This document shows, in pieces, positions 33,951-42,342 of a stretch of DNA of 48,197 nucleotides. Under the pieces are notes generated by a model. It ran no database searches. It saw only the letters and a program-made list of their open reading frames with translations, and was not told where the DNA came from. Location: NCBI GenBank assembly GCA_003282885.1, contig QBYJ01000007.1, forward strand, positions 1 to 48,197, written 5' to 3'. The stretch's first letter is position 1. The number at the start of each line of letters is the position of its first letter. This stretch comes from SAR116 cluster bacterium AG-325-F22. Its GTDB lineage: Bacteria > Pseudomonadota > Alphaproteobacteria > Puniceispirillales > Marisalimonadaceae. Position numbers and translations under genes: made by a program.

Positions 33951-34574
33951 ATGACAGTTAAAGTCCTAAATCACCCTTTAATAAATGTACTTATGACAAA
34001 CCTACGTTCTCAAGAGACAAGTAGTTTTGAATTTAGATATACGGCCAAAAAAATATCTTCCTTAATGGCTTTTGAAGTATTTAAAGATCTTAACGTTGAT
34101 AGAAAAAAGATTAATACTCCACTTGAAAGTTTCTTAGGTGTAAAAACTCAAGACCCTAAACCTTGTGTTATATCAATTCTTAGAGCGGGTTTGATAATTT
34201 CTGAAGGTTTCACCGACATTTTCAAAGATGTGTCAATTGGACATATAGGTATGTATAGAGATGAAAAGACACTTAGCCCCGTAAATTATTTAATAAAACT
34301 TCCTTCAAACCTTCAAAATAGACAATGTTTTCTTTGTGATCCAATGCTCGCAACGGGAGGAAGTGCAATATCTTCACTAGAAACCCTAAAACAAAATAAT
34401 GCGTCTGACATAACATTAGTTTGCTTACTTGCATCTGAAGAAGGTATCAAAAATGTTAAAGAAAAATTCTCAGATGTAACCATAATATGTGCCCAAAAAG
34501 ACGATCATCTCAATGAAAAAGGGTTTATAGTTCCGGGTCTTGGAGATGCTGGAGACAGAATTTTTGATACATAA
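33951..34574 (+). CDS. upp: Uracil phosphoribosyltransferase
   Basis: A 207-residue enzyme making UMP from uracil and PRPP. The PRPP loop DPMLATGGS is at 130-138 and the C-terminal uracil-binding signature GFIVPGLGDAGDR is complete. Length matches bacterial Upp. It is the last gene of the transporter operon and stops 2 bases from the end of the convergent dehydrogenase. Placing a pyrimidine salvage enzyme behind the importer suggests that the importer brings in nucleobases. Confidence 0.95.
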   Translation: MTVKVLNHPLINVLMTNLRSQETSSFEFRYTAKKISSLMAFEVFKDLNVDRKKINTPLESFLGVKTQDPKPCVISILRAGLIISEGFTDIFKDVSIGHIGMYRDEKTLSPVNYLIKLPSNLQNRQCFLCDPMLATGGSAISSLETLKQNNASDITLVCLLASEEGIKNVKEKFSDVTIICAQKDDHLNEKGFIVPGLGDAGDRIFDT

Positions 34575-34576
34575 TG

Positions 34577-35704
34577 TTAATTTACAGCTTCTTCAAATCT
34601 CTGTAGGTTCGGAACATTTAAATTTTCAGCAGTTTGCCTAATATTTTCCCAAACCAAAGGGACCACTGGTAAACCATTTTTCATTCTATCTTCATTTGTC
34701 AATATTTCTTTGTCACCAGGTATCATTACTTTTTCATTTTGATTTGCAGGTGGAGATGCCCTTACAAAATCTGCGTAAGATTTAACTTCCTTAGAAAAGT
34801 AATCTAAATCAACCATCTTTTGTACAGATATGTACAATGACAACATGCCATTCCCAAATTTTCTTTTTTCTTTATCTTCAATACCCGCTGACACACCTGA
34901 GCCAGTTAGGGCTCCACCTAACATTTCCATCATAAAATTAATTCCAGATCCCTTGTGTAATCCAAAAGCTGTGATTGCACCCGTTCCGTTCTCAGAGTTT
35001 GGGATCTCATCATCACTTATTTTGCCATACATAACTTCAGTATCAGTAGTTAAATTTCCAGAACTATCAATTAATGCGCCAAAGGGTAATTTTTTTCCTC
35101 CCTTTTGAGCTACCATTACTTTTCCTTCTGCAACTGTCGAAGTTGCCATATCTAAGATGATGTGAGGAGATCCTTTAGATGGTATTCCGATTGATAACGG
35201 AGATGTGCTTCCTCTTCGGTCGCTTCCTCCAAAGGGTGCCACAAGCAAGCTCCCCCTTACATTTACAAAATGAAAAGAAATTAATCCTGCATCAGCCGCT
35301 CTTTCAGACCAGTCTCCAATCCTACCAAGATGACCAGAATTTTTCAAACCTATAACAGATATACCGTGTTTTGTAGCTCTTGTAATTCCTTCATCAACTG
35401 CATATTCACCAGCCACTTGTCCAAAGCCTTGTTTTGCGTCCAGTAAAGCCATTGCTCCAGCATCCACTATTATTTCAGGTTTAACATTTGGAAAAACCCA
35501 GTTCCAGTCCATCCATTGTACATATCTTGGAACTCTAACAATTCCATGACTGTCATGACCTTTTAAATTTGAACCACATAGTCTTTCCGCAATTGTCTTA
35601 GCTTCATAGTCACTACATGACTTGGCTTGAAATATTTCAGTAATAAGTTGAATTGCGTCTTTAACTTTAATACGAATTTCAGAATTAATATTTTCCCCCG
35701 GCAC
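34577..35704 (-). CDS. Ldh-family oxidoreductase, possibly ureidoglycolate dehydrogenase-like
   Basis: A 375-residue LDH2/MDHG-family dehydrogenase with the GHDSHGI motif carrying the conserved histidine (about 50-56), GLKNSGHLGRIGDW and VAPFGGSDRRGSTSPLSIGIP. Members include malate, lactate, sulfolactate and ureidoglycolate (AllD) dehydrogenases. Near a ureide cluster AllD-like activity (ureidoglycolate to oxalurate) is attractive, but AllA already handles ureidoglycolate and no carbamoyltransferase is seen. GTG start with a strong GGGGAG four bases upstream. Confidence 0.82.
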   Translation of the reverse strand: MPGENINSEIRIKVKDAIQLITEIFQAKSCSDYEAKTIAERLCGSNLKGHDSHGIVRVPRYVQWMDWNWVFPNVKPEIIVDAGAMALLDAKQGFGQVAGEYAVDEGITRATKHGISVIGLKNSGHLGRIGDWSERAADAGLISFHFVNVRGSLLVAPFGGSDRRGSTSPLSIGIPSKGSPHIILDMATSTVAEGKVMVAQKGGKKLPFGALIDSSGNLTTDTEVMYGKISDDEIPNSENGTGAITAFGLHKGSGINFMMEMLGGALTGSGVSAGIEDKEKRKFGNGMLSLYISVQKMVDLDYFSKEVKSYADFVRASPPANQNEKVMIPGDKEILTNEDRMKNGLPVVPLVWENIRQTAENLNVPNLQRFEEAVN

Positions 35705-35826
35705 TTTACTCCCCCCGTAAGTATTTATTCATATACTGAGATTTAGATATAATTTATTTAATATATTAAGTAAAATAAAATACATACCAATATTTTCTAT
35801 AAACATATTTTTTTGATGGATGTTTT

Positions 35827-36882
35827 ATGAGTAAAATTCAAATTATTTCAACAACAATTTTTATTGGTATTTTAGGTGGCATTACTTTCAATTTATTACT
35901 TTTCCCTTTGCCTTGGGTTTTGGGACCTGCTTTTTCAATAGCAATTTTTACACTTTTTGGAAACGACGTACATGTTCCACAAAAACTAAGAGATCCTTTT
36001 GTAGGCATTATAGGTATTTGGTTAGGTCAGTCATTTTCATCTTCAATTTTTCATGAATTGAATGATTGGTTAATTTCTATCATGTTCTTATTTCTGTATG
36101 TACCAATTGCATTTATTATTACTTACGTGTTCCTTTACAAAATTTTAAAAGTACCAAGAGTAGAGGCCTTTTTTATTTCTTCTCCAGGTGGTCTGTTAGA
36201 AATGGCTTTAGGAGCTGAAGAATGTGGTGCAAACTCAAAGAAGGTAGGACTTATACATATCATAAGAATTTTTATAACTGTATTTACCATCCCCACTTTA
36301 ATATTGTTAGTATTTCCGGAATCATTTGAAAGACAACCAATGTGGCCATCTTTTCATGGAAGTATAATAGATTGTTTTATAATTCTTGTATTAATCCCTA
36401 GTGGTATATTTTTTGGGACAATCATAAAACTTCCAGGAAAAAGACTGTTTGGACCGTTAATCCTAAGTGCCGTTCTTCATATGACTGATGTAGTTGATTT
36501 AGACGCTCCTATTATAATATTCATTTTAGCACAACTTATGGTTGGCAGCTTTTTTGGAAGTAACATGCATGGACTAAATTGGAAAATCGCGAGAAACTAT
36601 GTTGGCATTGCAATCGGGATAGTCATGTCCCTTACAGTTTGTATGATACCTTTTATAGTTTTTTTAACTTTTTTAACAGGTGCTAAACCCGAAGCAATAA
36701 TATTAGCCTTTGCTCCTGGTGGAATTCAAGAAATGGGTTTAGTAGCTTCATCATTAGATATTAAACCAGCATTTGTTGTCACTCATCATTTTTTTAGATT
36801 GTTAATTGTACTCATAATCTTATCTATAGCCCAAAAATATATTTATCCTAAACTGAAATTATTAATACAGAATTCAAATTGA
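35827..36882 (+). CDS. AbrB-type membrane protein with internal duplication
   Basis: A 351-residue polytopic membrane protein of the Gram-negative AbrB-duplication family, often misnamed ammonia monooxygenase or transcriptional regulator. Two homologous halves are visible: SPGGLLEMALGAEECGA with a following HIIR (about 119-147), and APGGIQEMGLVASSLDI with HHFFR (about 296-323). The LPLPWVLGP-type motif near residue 28 is also typical. It is likely a transporter or channel, substrate unknown. It leads a three-gene plus-strand group with a DapA-family lyase and a GFA-like protein. Confidence 0.85.
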   Translation: MSKIQIISTTIFIGILGGITFNLLLFPLPWVLGPAFSIAIFTLFGNDVHVPQKLRDPFVGIIGIWLGQSFSSSIFHELNDWLISIMFLFLYVPIAFIITYVFLYKILKVPRVEAFFISSPGGLLEMALGAEECGANSKKVGLIHIIRIFITVFTIPTLILLVFPESFERQPMWPSFHGSIIDCFIILVLIPSGIFFGTIIKLPGKRLFGPLILSAVLHMTDVVDLDAPIIIFILAQLMVGSFFGSNMHGLNWKIARNYVGIAIGIVMSLTVCMIPFIVFLTFLTGAKPEAIILAFAPGGIQEMGLVASSLDIKPAFVVTHHFFRLLIVLIILSIAQKYIYPKLKLLIQNSN

Positions 36883-36931
36883 AATATATTTCTTTAGAAA
36901 ATTAAAGTAATGTAGAAATTTAGTTGGATTC

Positions 36932-37843
36932 ATGGAGACAAAATTGATTAAAGGACTAATTGCACCAATCTTAACACCTTTTGACAATAAACTTAAAGTT
37001 GATCAAATAATGTATAATGATCTAGCACAAAATCTAATGGAGAATGGATGTTCTGGCCTAGCCCCTTTTGGAACGACTGGAGAAGCATTATCAGTTGGAA
37101 ATAAAGAAAGGATGGAAGCAATTGAAGGTTTAGTTAAATCTGGTATTAACCCCAAAACATTAATTCCTGGGACTGGTTTATGTAATTTACCTGATACAAT
37201 TGAAATTACTAAACATGCTATTGACTTAGGCTGCTTTGGTGTAATGACTTTACCACCATTTTACTTCAAGGGTATGAGCGATGATGGACTGTATGAATAT
37301 TTTGAAAAATTAATTGATGGTGTAAATGACCAAAGACTTAAAATATATTTGTATCATATACCTCAGGTAAGTGGCGTAGGTTTATCAATCAATCTGGTTC
37401 AGAAGCTAAAATCATCATACCCTGACTTTATAATAGGTATAAAAGATAGTTCAGGTGTTTGGGAGAATACAGAAGCACTTCTGAAAATAAATGGGCTTGT
37501 AGTTTATCCAGGAGCAGAACTTCCCGTTATTGAGGCAATCAAACTTGGCGCGCCAGGGTGTATATCAGCAACTGCCAACTTGAATAGTAAAGATATATCT
37601 AAGGTTATAGATCTTTGTCACGCTGGAGAATGGGAAGAAGCAGAAGAACTCCAAAAGAAAGTTAAATCAGTTAGACTGTTATTTCAGGATTATGCTCCGA
37701 TACCAGCACAAAAATCTTTACTGGCATTACAAACTAAAAATGCTATGTGGAATAATTTAAGACCACCATTCATACCTATATCCGATCATAAGACAAACGA
37801 ATTGGCCAATAAATTAAAAAGTGATTATGGGTTCATTTTTTAA
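36932..37843 (+). CDS. DapA-family (dihydrodipicolinate synthase/NAL) lyase
   Basis: A 303-residue class I aldolase TIM barrel. The GTTGE motif is at 47-51, the catalytic tyrosine is Tyr141 in YLYHIP, and the Schiff-base lysine is Lys171 in GIKDSSG. It lacks the features needed to choose between lysine biosynthesis and catabolic pyruvate-aldolases (N-acetylneuraminate, 2-keto-3-deoxysugar acids, 4-hydroxy-2-oxoglutarate). The neighbouring transporter-like genes favour a catabolic role. TTGGA precedes the ATG. Confidence 0.88.
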   Translation: METKLIKGLIAPILTPFDNKLKVDQIMYNDLAQNLMENGCSGLAPFGTTGEALSVGNKERMEAIEGLVKSGINPKTLIPGTGLCNLPDTIEITKHAIDLGCFGVMTLPPFYFKGMSDDGLYEYFEKLIDGVNDQRLKIYLYHIPQVSGVGLSINLVQKLKSSYPDFIIGIKDSSGVWENTEALLKINGLVVYPGAELPVIEAIKLGAPGCISATANLNSKDISKVIDLCHAGEWEEAEELQKKVKSVRLLFQDYAPIPAQKSLLALQTKNAMWNNLRPPFIPISDHKTNELANKLKSDYGFIF

Positions 37844-37860
37844 AAAATATAAGAGTAGAT

Positions 37861-38253
37861 ATGAAAATTGACAATTTATCTTTACCCCTTAGAGGGAAAT
37901 GTCATTGTGGTTCAGTTAGATTTGAAGTGAGCACAATCATAAAAAATTTACGTAGGTGCAACTGTTCTATTTGTTCTAGAAAGGGCTTTGTTATGGGAAC
38001 AGCTTTAATAGACGAATTAACTATCACTGAAGGTAGAGAATTTTTAACCTCTTATAAGTGGAACACCAAAGTAGCTGAGCATTACTTTTGTAAGATATGT
38101 GGTATAAATACCCATCACAAAAGACGATCTGATCCTAATCAGTATGGATATAATATTGGTTGTATTGAAGGCTTTGAAATGTCTTGGATAAATAATGCAC
38201 CTTTTGTTGATAATAGAGGCATGAGCTTGATTAATTCAAAAAATAAGTCTTAG
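37861..38253 (+). CDS. GFA/CENP-V-like zinc-binding protein
   Basis: A 130-residue protein of the glutathione-dependent formaldehyde-activating (Gfa)/CENP-V fold. Zinc cysteines are visible: Cys14 and Cys16 (KCHCGSV), Cys33, Cys35 and Cys38 (RCNCSICSR), and Cys77 and Cys80 (FCKICG). The family binds S-hydroxymethylglutathione or unknown thiol adducts; function here is not established. It is the third gene of its group and converges on the second AbrB-type gene with a 9-base gap. Confidence 0.88.
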   Translation: MKIDNLSLPLRGKCHCGSVRFEVSTIIKNLRRCNCSICSRKGFVMGTALIDELTITEGREFLTSYKWNTKVAEHYFCKICGINTHHKRRSDPNQYGYNIGCIEGFEMSWINNAPFVDNRGMSLINSKNKS

Positions 38254-38262
38254 TAAAGTGAT

Positions 38263-39336
38263 TTAAATAAATCTTTTTATGATTTTATGTAAAATTCCTG
38301 CAAAAATAATCACAAGAAACACTCTGAACATATGGTGAGGGCTTATGAAAGACATATCTGCACCAACAGACAATGCTAAAATATTCATCTCAGATTGACC
38401 ACCTGGAGAAAAAGCTAACAAAATTGATAGAGGATCATAACCAATATTACTTAAAAAATAATAAATTATAATTAAAGGTATTATTGCAATTAAAGTCGTT
38501 ACTAACCCAGCTAATATTGGACCAGACATTTCTTTAAGGGTAATGTTTTTAAATAAACATCCAAGTGCTGAACCAAGCAAAATTTGAACAGAAATTACTA
38601 TAATATACATTGGCATTGCATCTACAATCTGAAAAATATGGGCAGCTGCTGATAAAATCATTGGACCTATAATTGTTGGTCCAGGTATTTTTAGTTTGAC
38701 TGCAAAAAACCATCCGATTAGCGAAACTAGAATAACAATTGGGGTTTGTTTCCAATTATAAAATAAATCTGGTTCAGGTAAATCTTCAACACCTAAATTC
38801 GGAACAAATAATATTACCAAAGAAGCTAAAAACACAACTACAACTATTCTTGTTGCATGAATTAAAACAAGTGTCCTTGGATCAGCTCCAATTTCTTGAC
38901 CTAAAATAACCATTTCATTTAATCCACCCGGAATTGAACCATAAATTGACGTTGATCGATCCATTTTCATAATTTTTGATAAATATAAAAAAGTTGTGAG
39001 ACCCATAATTAAAACAAAACCAGGTATAAATAACAACGACACTCCGATTTCACTAAATCTGTTTAAAATCTCTGGCCCAAAATTAGCCCCAATAGTACAG
39101 CCTAAAAGTGCTCTACAAATAGGTCTAGGCTTTTTACCAATTTTGACCGGTTTACCAATTGCCGCAAAAAAGCCACAGCCTATCAATGGTCCTAACATCC
39201 AAGGTAGAGGCAAACCTAAATAATAGGCAATCAAACTACTAATTACAGCTAACAGTAAACTGAAAATATACGCCCACTTTTGAGGCCACCAGTCAAAAAA
39301 ATTTTTAAAGTATAAGTTAGTAGATTTAATCATCAT
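38263..39336 (-). CDS. Second AbrB-type membrane protein with internal duplication
   Basis: A 357-residue paralogue of the protein at 35827-36882, with the same two-part pattern: IPGGLNEMVILGQEIGAD followed by HATR (about 135-163), and SPGGQSEMNILALSVGAD followed by HHMFR (about 310-338), plus LPLPWMLGP near residue 42. Its start overlaps the end of the PrpF gene by 11 bases, so it is the last gene of the six-gene acid-degradation operon and may transport that operon's substrate or product. Confidence 0.85.
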   Translation of the reverse strand: MMIKSTNLYFKNFFDWWPQKWAYIFSLLLAVISSLIAYYLGLPLPWMLGPLIGCGFFAAIGKPVKIGKKPRPICRALLGCTIGANFGPEILNRFSEIGVSLLFIPGFVLIMGLTTFLYLSKIMKMDRSTSIYGSIPGGLNEMVILGQEIGADPRTLVLIHATRIVVVVFLASLVILFVPNLGVEDLPEPDLFYNWKQTPIVILVSLIGWFFAVKLKIPGPTIIGPMILSAAAHIFQIVDAMPMYIIVISVQILLGSALGCLFKNITLKEMSGPILAGLVTTLIAIIPLIIIYYFLSNIGYDPLSILLAFSPGGQSEMNILALSVGADMSFISPHHMFRVFLVIIFAGILHKIIKRFI

Positions 39337-40426
39337 CTATATTTTCTGGAATATAGACAATACCATCCATTATTTTTCTTGAAGTACGATATATACCACA
39401 AGATTTGATAAAATCTTTATCAAAACTATTTACTGTGGTTGAGGTTTCAACCAAACAATCTATCAGACCTAATGGGTGCTCTATTATTATTTTATCGTTA
39501 CCAGTTGCTGCAATATTTGTAATTTTAGATGCTACTGTATTGGAAATTAAACATGCTGATGCAATACAATTAGAACCAGTTGCAGCGTGTGTCTCATGGC
39601 AGGTTTTTGGAGTAAAATACCTTGAAGTAATAGTTCCACCATTTAGTGATTTTGATAAAAGAGCAAACTTAGGAATTACTTTCCCACTTACGTCTCCCAT
39701 ACCCATTTTTAAGGCAGCACTAAGTCGAATTTCTTCTATTTTTTTTAATAAAGTTTTGTTTTCATTTAAATCTTTACTAGTTTCATTTCCAAAAATCCCA
39801 AAATCTTTTGCATTTGCCATAACCATTGGCATTGAAACATCTAAACATGTAACCTCAATACCATTTATAATTGTGGTTGGATGATCCGTTGGTAAAAGTT
39901 TACCAGTAACACCCCCAACTAGGTTTTTGAACTTTAATAATATTGGTGATCCTTCACCAGGAACTCCTGCAATTTTATAATCACCAGAATATTTGACCTT
40001 CTTATTTGGAGTTTGAATAGTTGCTTCTATAATTGAACCAGTATTGACTGATCTTATAACTATATTAGTTTTAATCTCTTTTGCATCTATCATACCCTTT
40101 TCAATAGCAAAGGGGCCAACTGCCGAGAGCATATTACCACAAGTTGGGCCATAATCTACTCTAGCCTCATCAACTAAAACTTGAGCAAAAAAATAATCTA
40201 TATCAACATTTTCAAGCTCACTTTTTGAAATTATACAAACTTTACTAGTTACTGAAGTAGCTCCGCCCATTCCATCTATCTGACGCATATCAGGTGAACC
40301 CATTGCAGCTAGTAAATATTTACTTATTTTTTTTTCTTCCAAAGGTAAATCTCTTTTGTCGAAAAGTAATCCTTTGGATGTTCCCCCTCGCATAAAAACT
40401 GTAGGTATAGATATTTGATCAGTCAT
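39326..40426 (-). CDS. PrpF-family isomerase
   Basis: A 366-residue diaminopimelate-epimerase-fold isomerase of the PrpF family. Members move the double bond of 2-methylaconitate or aconitate, or act as 4-oxalomesaconate tautomerase. The N-terminal MRGGTSKGLLF, GPTCGNMLSAVG (about 95-106) and the CHETHAATGSNCIA region are typical. Shine-Dalgarno is weak; the gene starts 6 bases after the isocitrate/isopropylmalate-type dehydrogenase gene and is probably coupled to it. Pairing with that dehydrogenase points to a tricarboxylic or branched unsaturated acid substrate. Confidence 0.9.
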   Translation of the reverse strand: MTDQISIPTVFMRGGTSKGLLFDKRDLPLEEKKISKYLLAAMGSPDMRQIDGMGGATSVTSKVCIISKSELENVDIDYFFAQVLVDEARVDYGPTCGNMLSAVGPFAIEKGMIDAKEIKTNIVIRSVNTGSIIEATIQTPNKKVKYSGDYKIAGVPGEGSPILLKFKNLVGGVTGKLLPTDHPTTIINGIEVTCLDVSMPMVMANAKDFGIFGNETSKDLNENKTLLKKIEEIRLSAALKMGMGDVSGKVIPKFALLSKSLNGGTITSRYFTPKTCHETHAATGSNCIASACLISNTVASKITNIAATGNDKIIIEHPLGLIDCLVETSTTVNSFDKDFIKSCGIYRTSRKIMDGIVYIPENIDDD

Positions 40427-40432
40427 GACTTA

Positions 40433-41521
40433 TTAAATTAAATGATTTAAAATATTAATTAGATTTTCGGTTGTTTTTTCTGTTGAAGCCGTTCCACCAA
40501 GATCTTTAGTAAAATTATTTTTGTTTTCGAATAGATTTGTAACAGATTTATCAATTAAACTCGATGCTAAAATTAGGTCCTTTATCTTTCTCCTTTCTCC
40601 AAGCCAATTGAGTAACATACTTGTAGACAAAATTAAAGAAATTGGGTTTGCCGTATTTTGACCCGCAATATCTGAAGCAGAGCCATGTTGAGCTTGAGCC
40701 ATTGCATAATTCTCACCGGCATTTAGCGATCCTGCCAAACCTAAGGAACCCGAAAATTCAGTTGCTAAATCAGATAAAATATCTCCAAACATATTAGTAG
40801 TTACAATAATATCAAATTGACTTGGATCTCTTATAATATGAGCAGCACAAGCATCTACAAGCATTTCTTTATAAATAATATCTTTGTATTTTTTAGACAC
40901 TTGCCTGCAAGCATCTAGAAAGATACCATCTGTTAATTTCATTACATTTGCTTTATGAATTGCATGAACAACTGGTTTTTTAATTTTATTATTTTTTAAT
41001 TTAGCTATTTTAAAAGCTGTTTCTGCTATTCTAAGCGACGCAGCTTTAGTTATTTTCCTAATAGCTAATCCTATTCCAGGAGACGGGCTAAATTCACCAC
41101 TCCCTGCAAACATATTTCGATCAGCGTAAAAACCTTCAGTGTTTTCTCTTAATATAACTAAATCCATGTCTTTAGAAAGAGACTTAACATTTTTATAATT
41201 TTTCGCAGGTCTTATATTTGCATATAAATCTAATTCTATTCGAAGTGTTCCAGATGGGTTAATACCACCCTGCTTCTTGGACGGATAAGCATTGTGGTCA
41301 ACAGGTCCCAAAATAATTCCATCTGCTTTTTTTGCTTTTGTTAGTGCGTCTTCTGTAAAAGTCGTTCCTTTTTGTTCTAGTGATTTAAAACCTATAGGTT
41401 CTTTAGATATATCTATTTTTAATTTTAATTTCTTATTCAAAAGCTCAACGATATCGAGTGTCGATTTCATTATCTCAGGGCCAATACCATCACCGTCAAA
41501 AGCTAAAATATTAATCGACAT
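40433..41521 (-). CDS. Isocitrate/isopropylmalate-family dehydrogenase
   Basis: A 362-residue NAD(P)-dependent beta-decarboxylating dehydrogenase. Visible are the substrate arginines in LRIELDLYANIRPA, LRENTEGFYAD, the catalytic lysine region HKANVMK, and the metal site TTNMFGDILSDL with HGSASDIAGQNTANP for NAD binding. The family includes LeuB, homoisocitrate and tartrate dehydrogenases. No other leucine genes are nearby, so a catabolic 2-hydroxy-tricarboxylate or alkylmalate substrate is more likely than leucine biosynthesis. Confidence 0.88.
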   Translation of the reverse strand: MSINILAFDGDGIGPEIMKSTLDIVELLNKKLKLKIDISKEPIGFKSLEQKGTTFTEDALTKAKKADGIILGPVDHNAYPSKKQGGINPSGTLRIELDLYANIRPAKNYKNVKSLSKDMDLVILRENTEGFYADRNMFAGSGEFSPSPGIGLAIRKITKAASLRIAETAFKIAKLKNNKIKKPVVHAIHKANVMKLTDGIFLDACRQVSKKYKDIIYKEMLVDACAAHIIRDPSQFDIIVTTNMFGDILSDLATEFSGSLGLAGSLNAGENYAMAQAQHGSASDIAGQNTANPISLILSTSMLLNWLGERRKIKDLILASSLIDKSVTNLFENKNNFTKDLGGTASTEKTTENLINILNHLI

Positions 41522-41533
41522 AAAATGACTCTC

Positions 41534-42325
41534 TTATTCACCTTTGAATGTGACTGTTTTTTTCTTTACGAACGCATCAATCCCATTAATACCATCTTTT
41601 GTTTTTGCAGATTCAGCAATCATTCTTGACTCATACTCCATTTGTCCTTCAAGAGAGTCTAGAAAACTGTTGTGGACTAAATTTTTTAATTTACCAAATG
41701 CTAGAGATGGGCCCGCTGCTAATTTTTTTGCTAAATTATGTGCCTCATCTTTTAGATCTTTAAAATCAACGACTTTATTTATCAACCCCCAATCAAGTGC
41801 TTCTTTTGCACTTAAAACTCTATTTGTTAATACAAGTTCCGTATATCTTCTTGTACCAATAATTCTTGGCAAAAAGTATGTTGAGGATCCGTCTGGTGTT
41901 AATCCTATTTTTGAATAAGCTGAAACAAATGTTGCATTTGTTGATGCAATTGCAATATCTGCAAATCCAACAAAAGAAAAGCCAGCGCCAGCAGCTACAC
42001 CATTTACCGCGACAACAAGAGGAGCATTCATTCTTGAAAGTCTTGAAATAGCTCCATGAAGAATTGTTGTGACTTCCTTTAGATGATTAGCGGTCTTATG
42101 GCCATATTTATGAAAAGAATTTACGTCACCACCTGCACAAAAGGCATCTTCTCCAGCTCCACTCATCAAAACAGATCTAATATTTGGATTATCGTCGCAT
42201 TCCAATGAGACTTGAAATAAGTCCTCTGCCATGGCTTGATTTAAAGAATTATATTGTTTTGGTCTATTCAATTCAATAAATGCTATTTCATTTTCAATTT
42301 TAAAATTTATTGTCTTTAAATCCAT
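41534..42325 (-). CDS. Enoyl-CoA hydratase/isomerase family protein
   Basis: A 263-residue crotonase-fold enzyme. The oxyanion-hole segments are GEDAFCAGGDVNSF (about 57-70) and GVAAGAGFSFVGFADIA (about 108-124). The second loop continues with AYSKIGLTPDGSSTYFLPR, in the style of PaaG-like hydratase/isomerases; the usual second glutamate is replaced by DGSS, favouring isomerase or unusual hydratase chemistry. In this operon it may hydrate a methylglutaconyl- or mesaconyl-like CoA ester before HMG-CoA lyase. Weak GGAGA lies 10 bases before the ATG. Confidence 0.88.
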   Translation of the reverse strand: MDLKTINFKIENEIAFIELNRPKQYNSLNQAMAEDLFQVSLECDDNPNIRSVLMSGAGEDAFCAGGDVNSFHKYGHKTANHLKEVTTILHGAISRLSRMNAPLVVAVNGVAAGAGFSFVGFADIAIASTNATFVSAYSKIGLTPDGSSTYFLPRIIGTRRYTELVLTNRVLSAKEALDWGLINKVVDFKDLKDEAHNLAKKLAAGPSLAFGKLKNLVHNSFLDSLEGQMEYESRMIAESAKTKDGINGIDAFVKKKTVTFKGE

Positions 42326-42342
42326 TATATTTAATCTCCAAA

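Noticed and set aside
39405-39884. 159-residue open frame opposite the PrpF gene
   Set aside because: Antisense to conserved PrpF motifs and without any recognisable domain.
40433-41521. LeuB for leucine biosynthesis
   Set aside because: No leuA, leuC or leuD nearby and the gene sits in a catabolic operon with PrpF and CoA enzymes.
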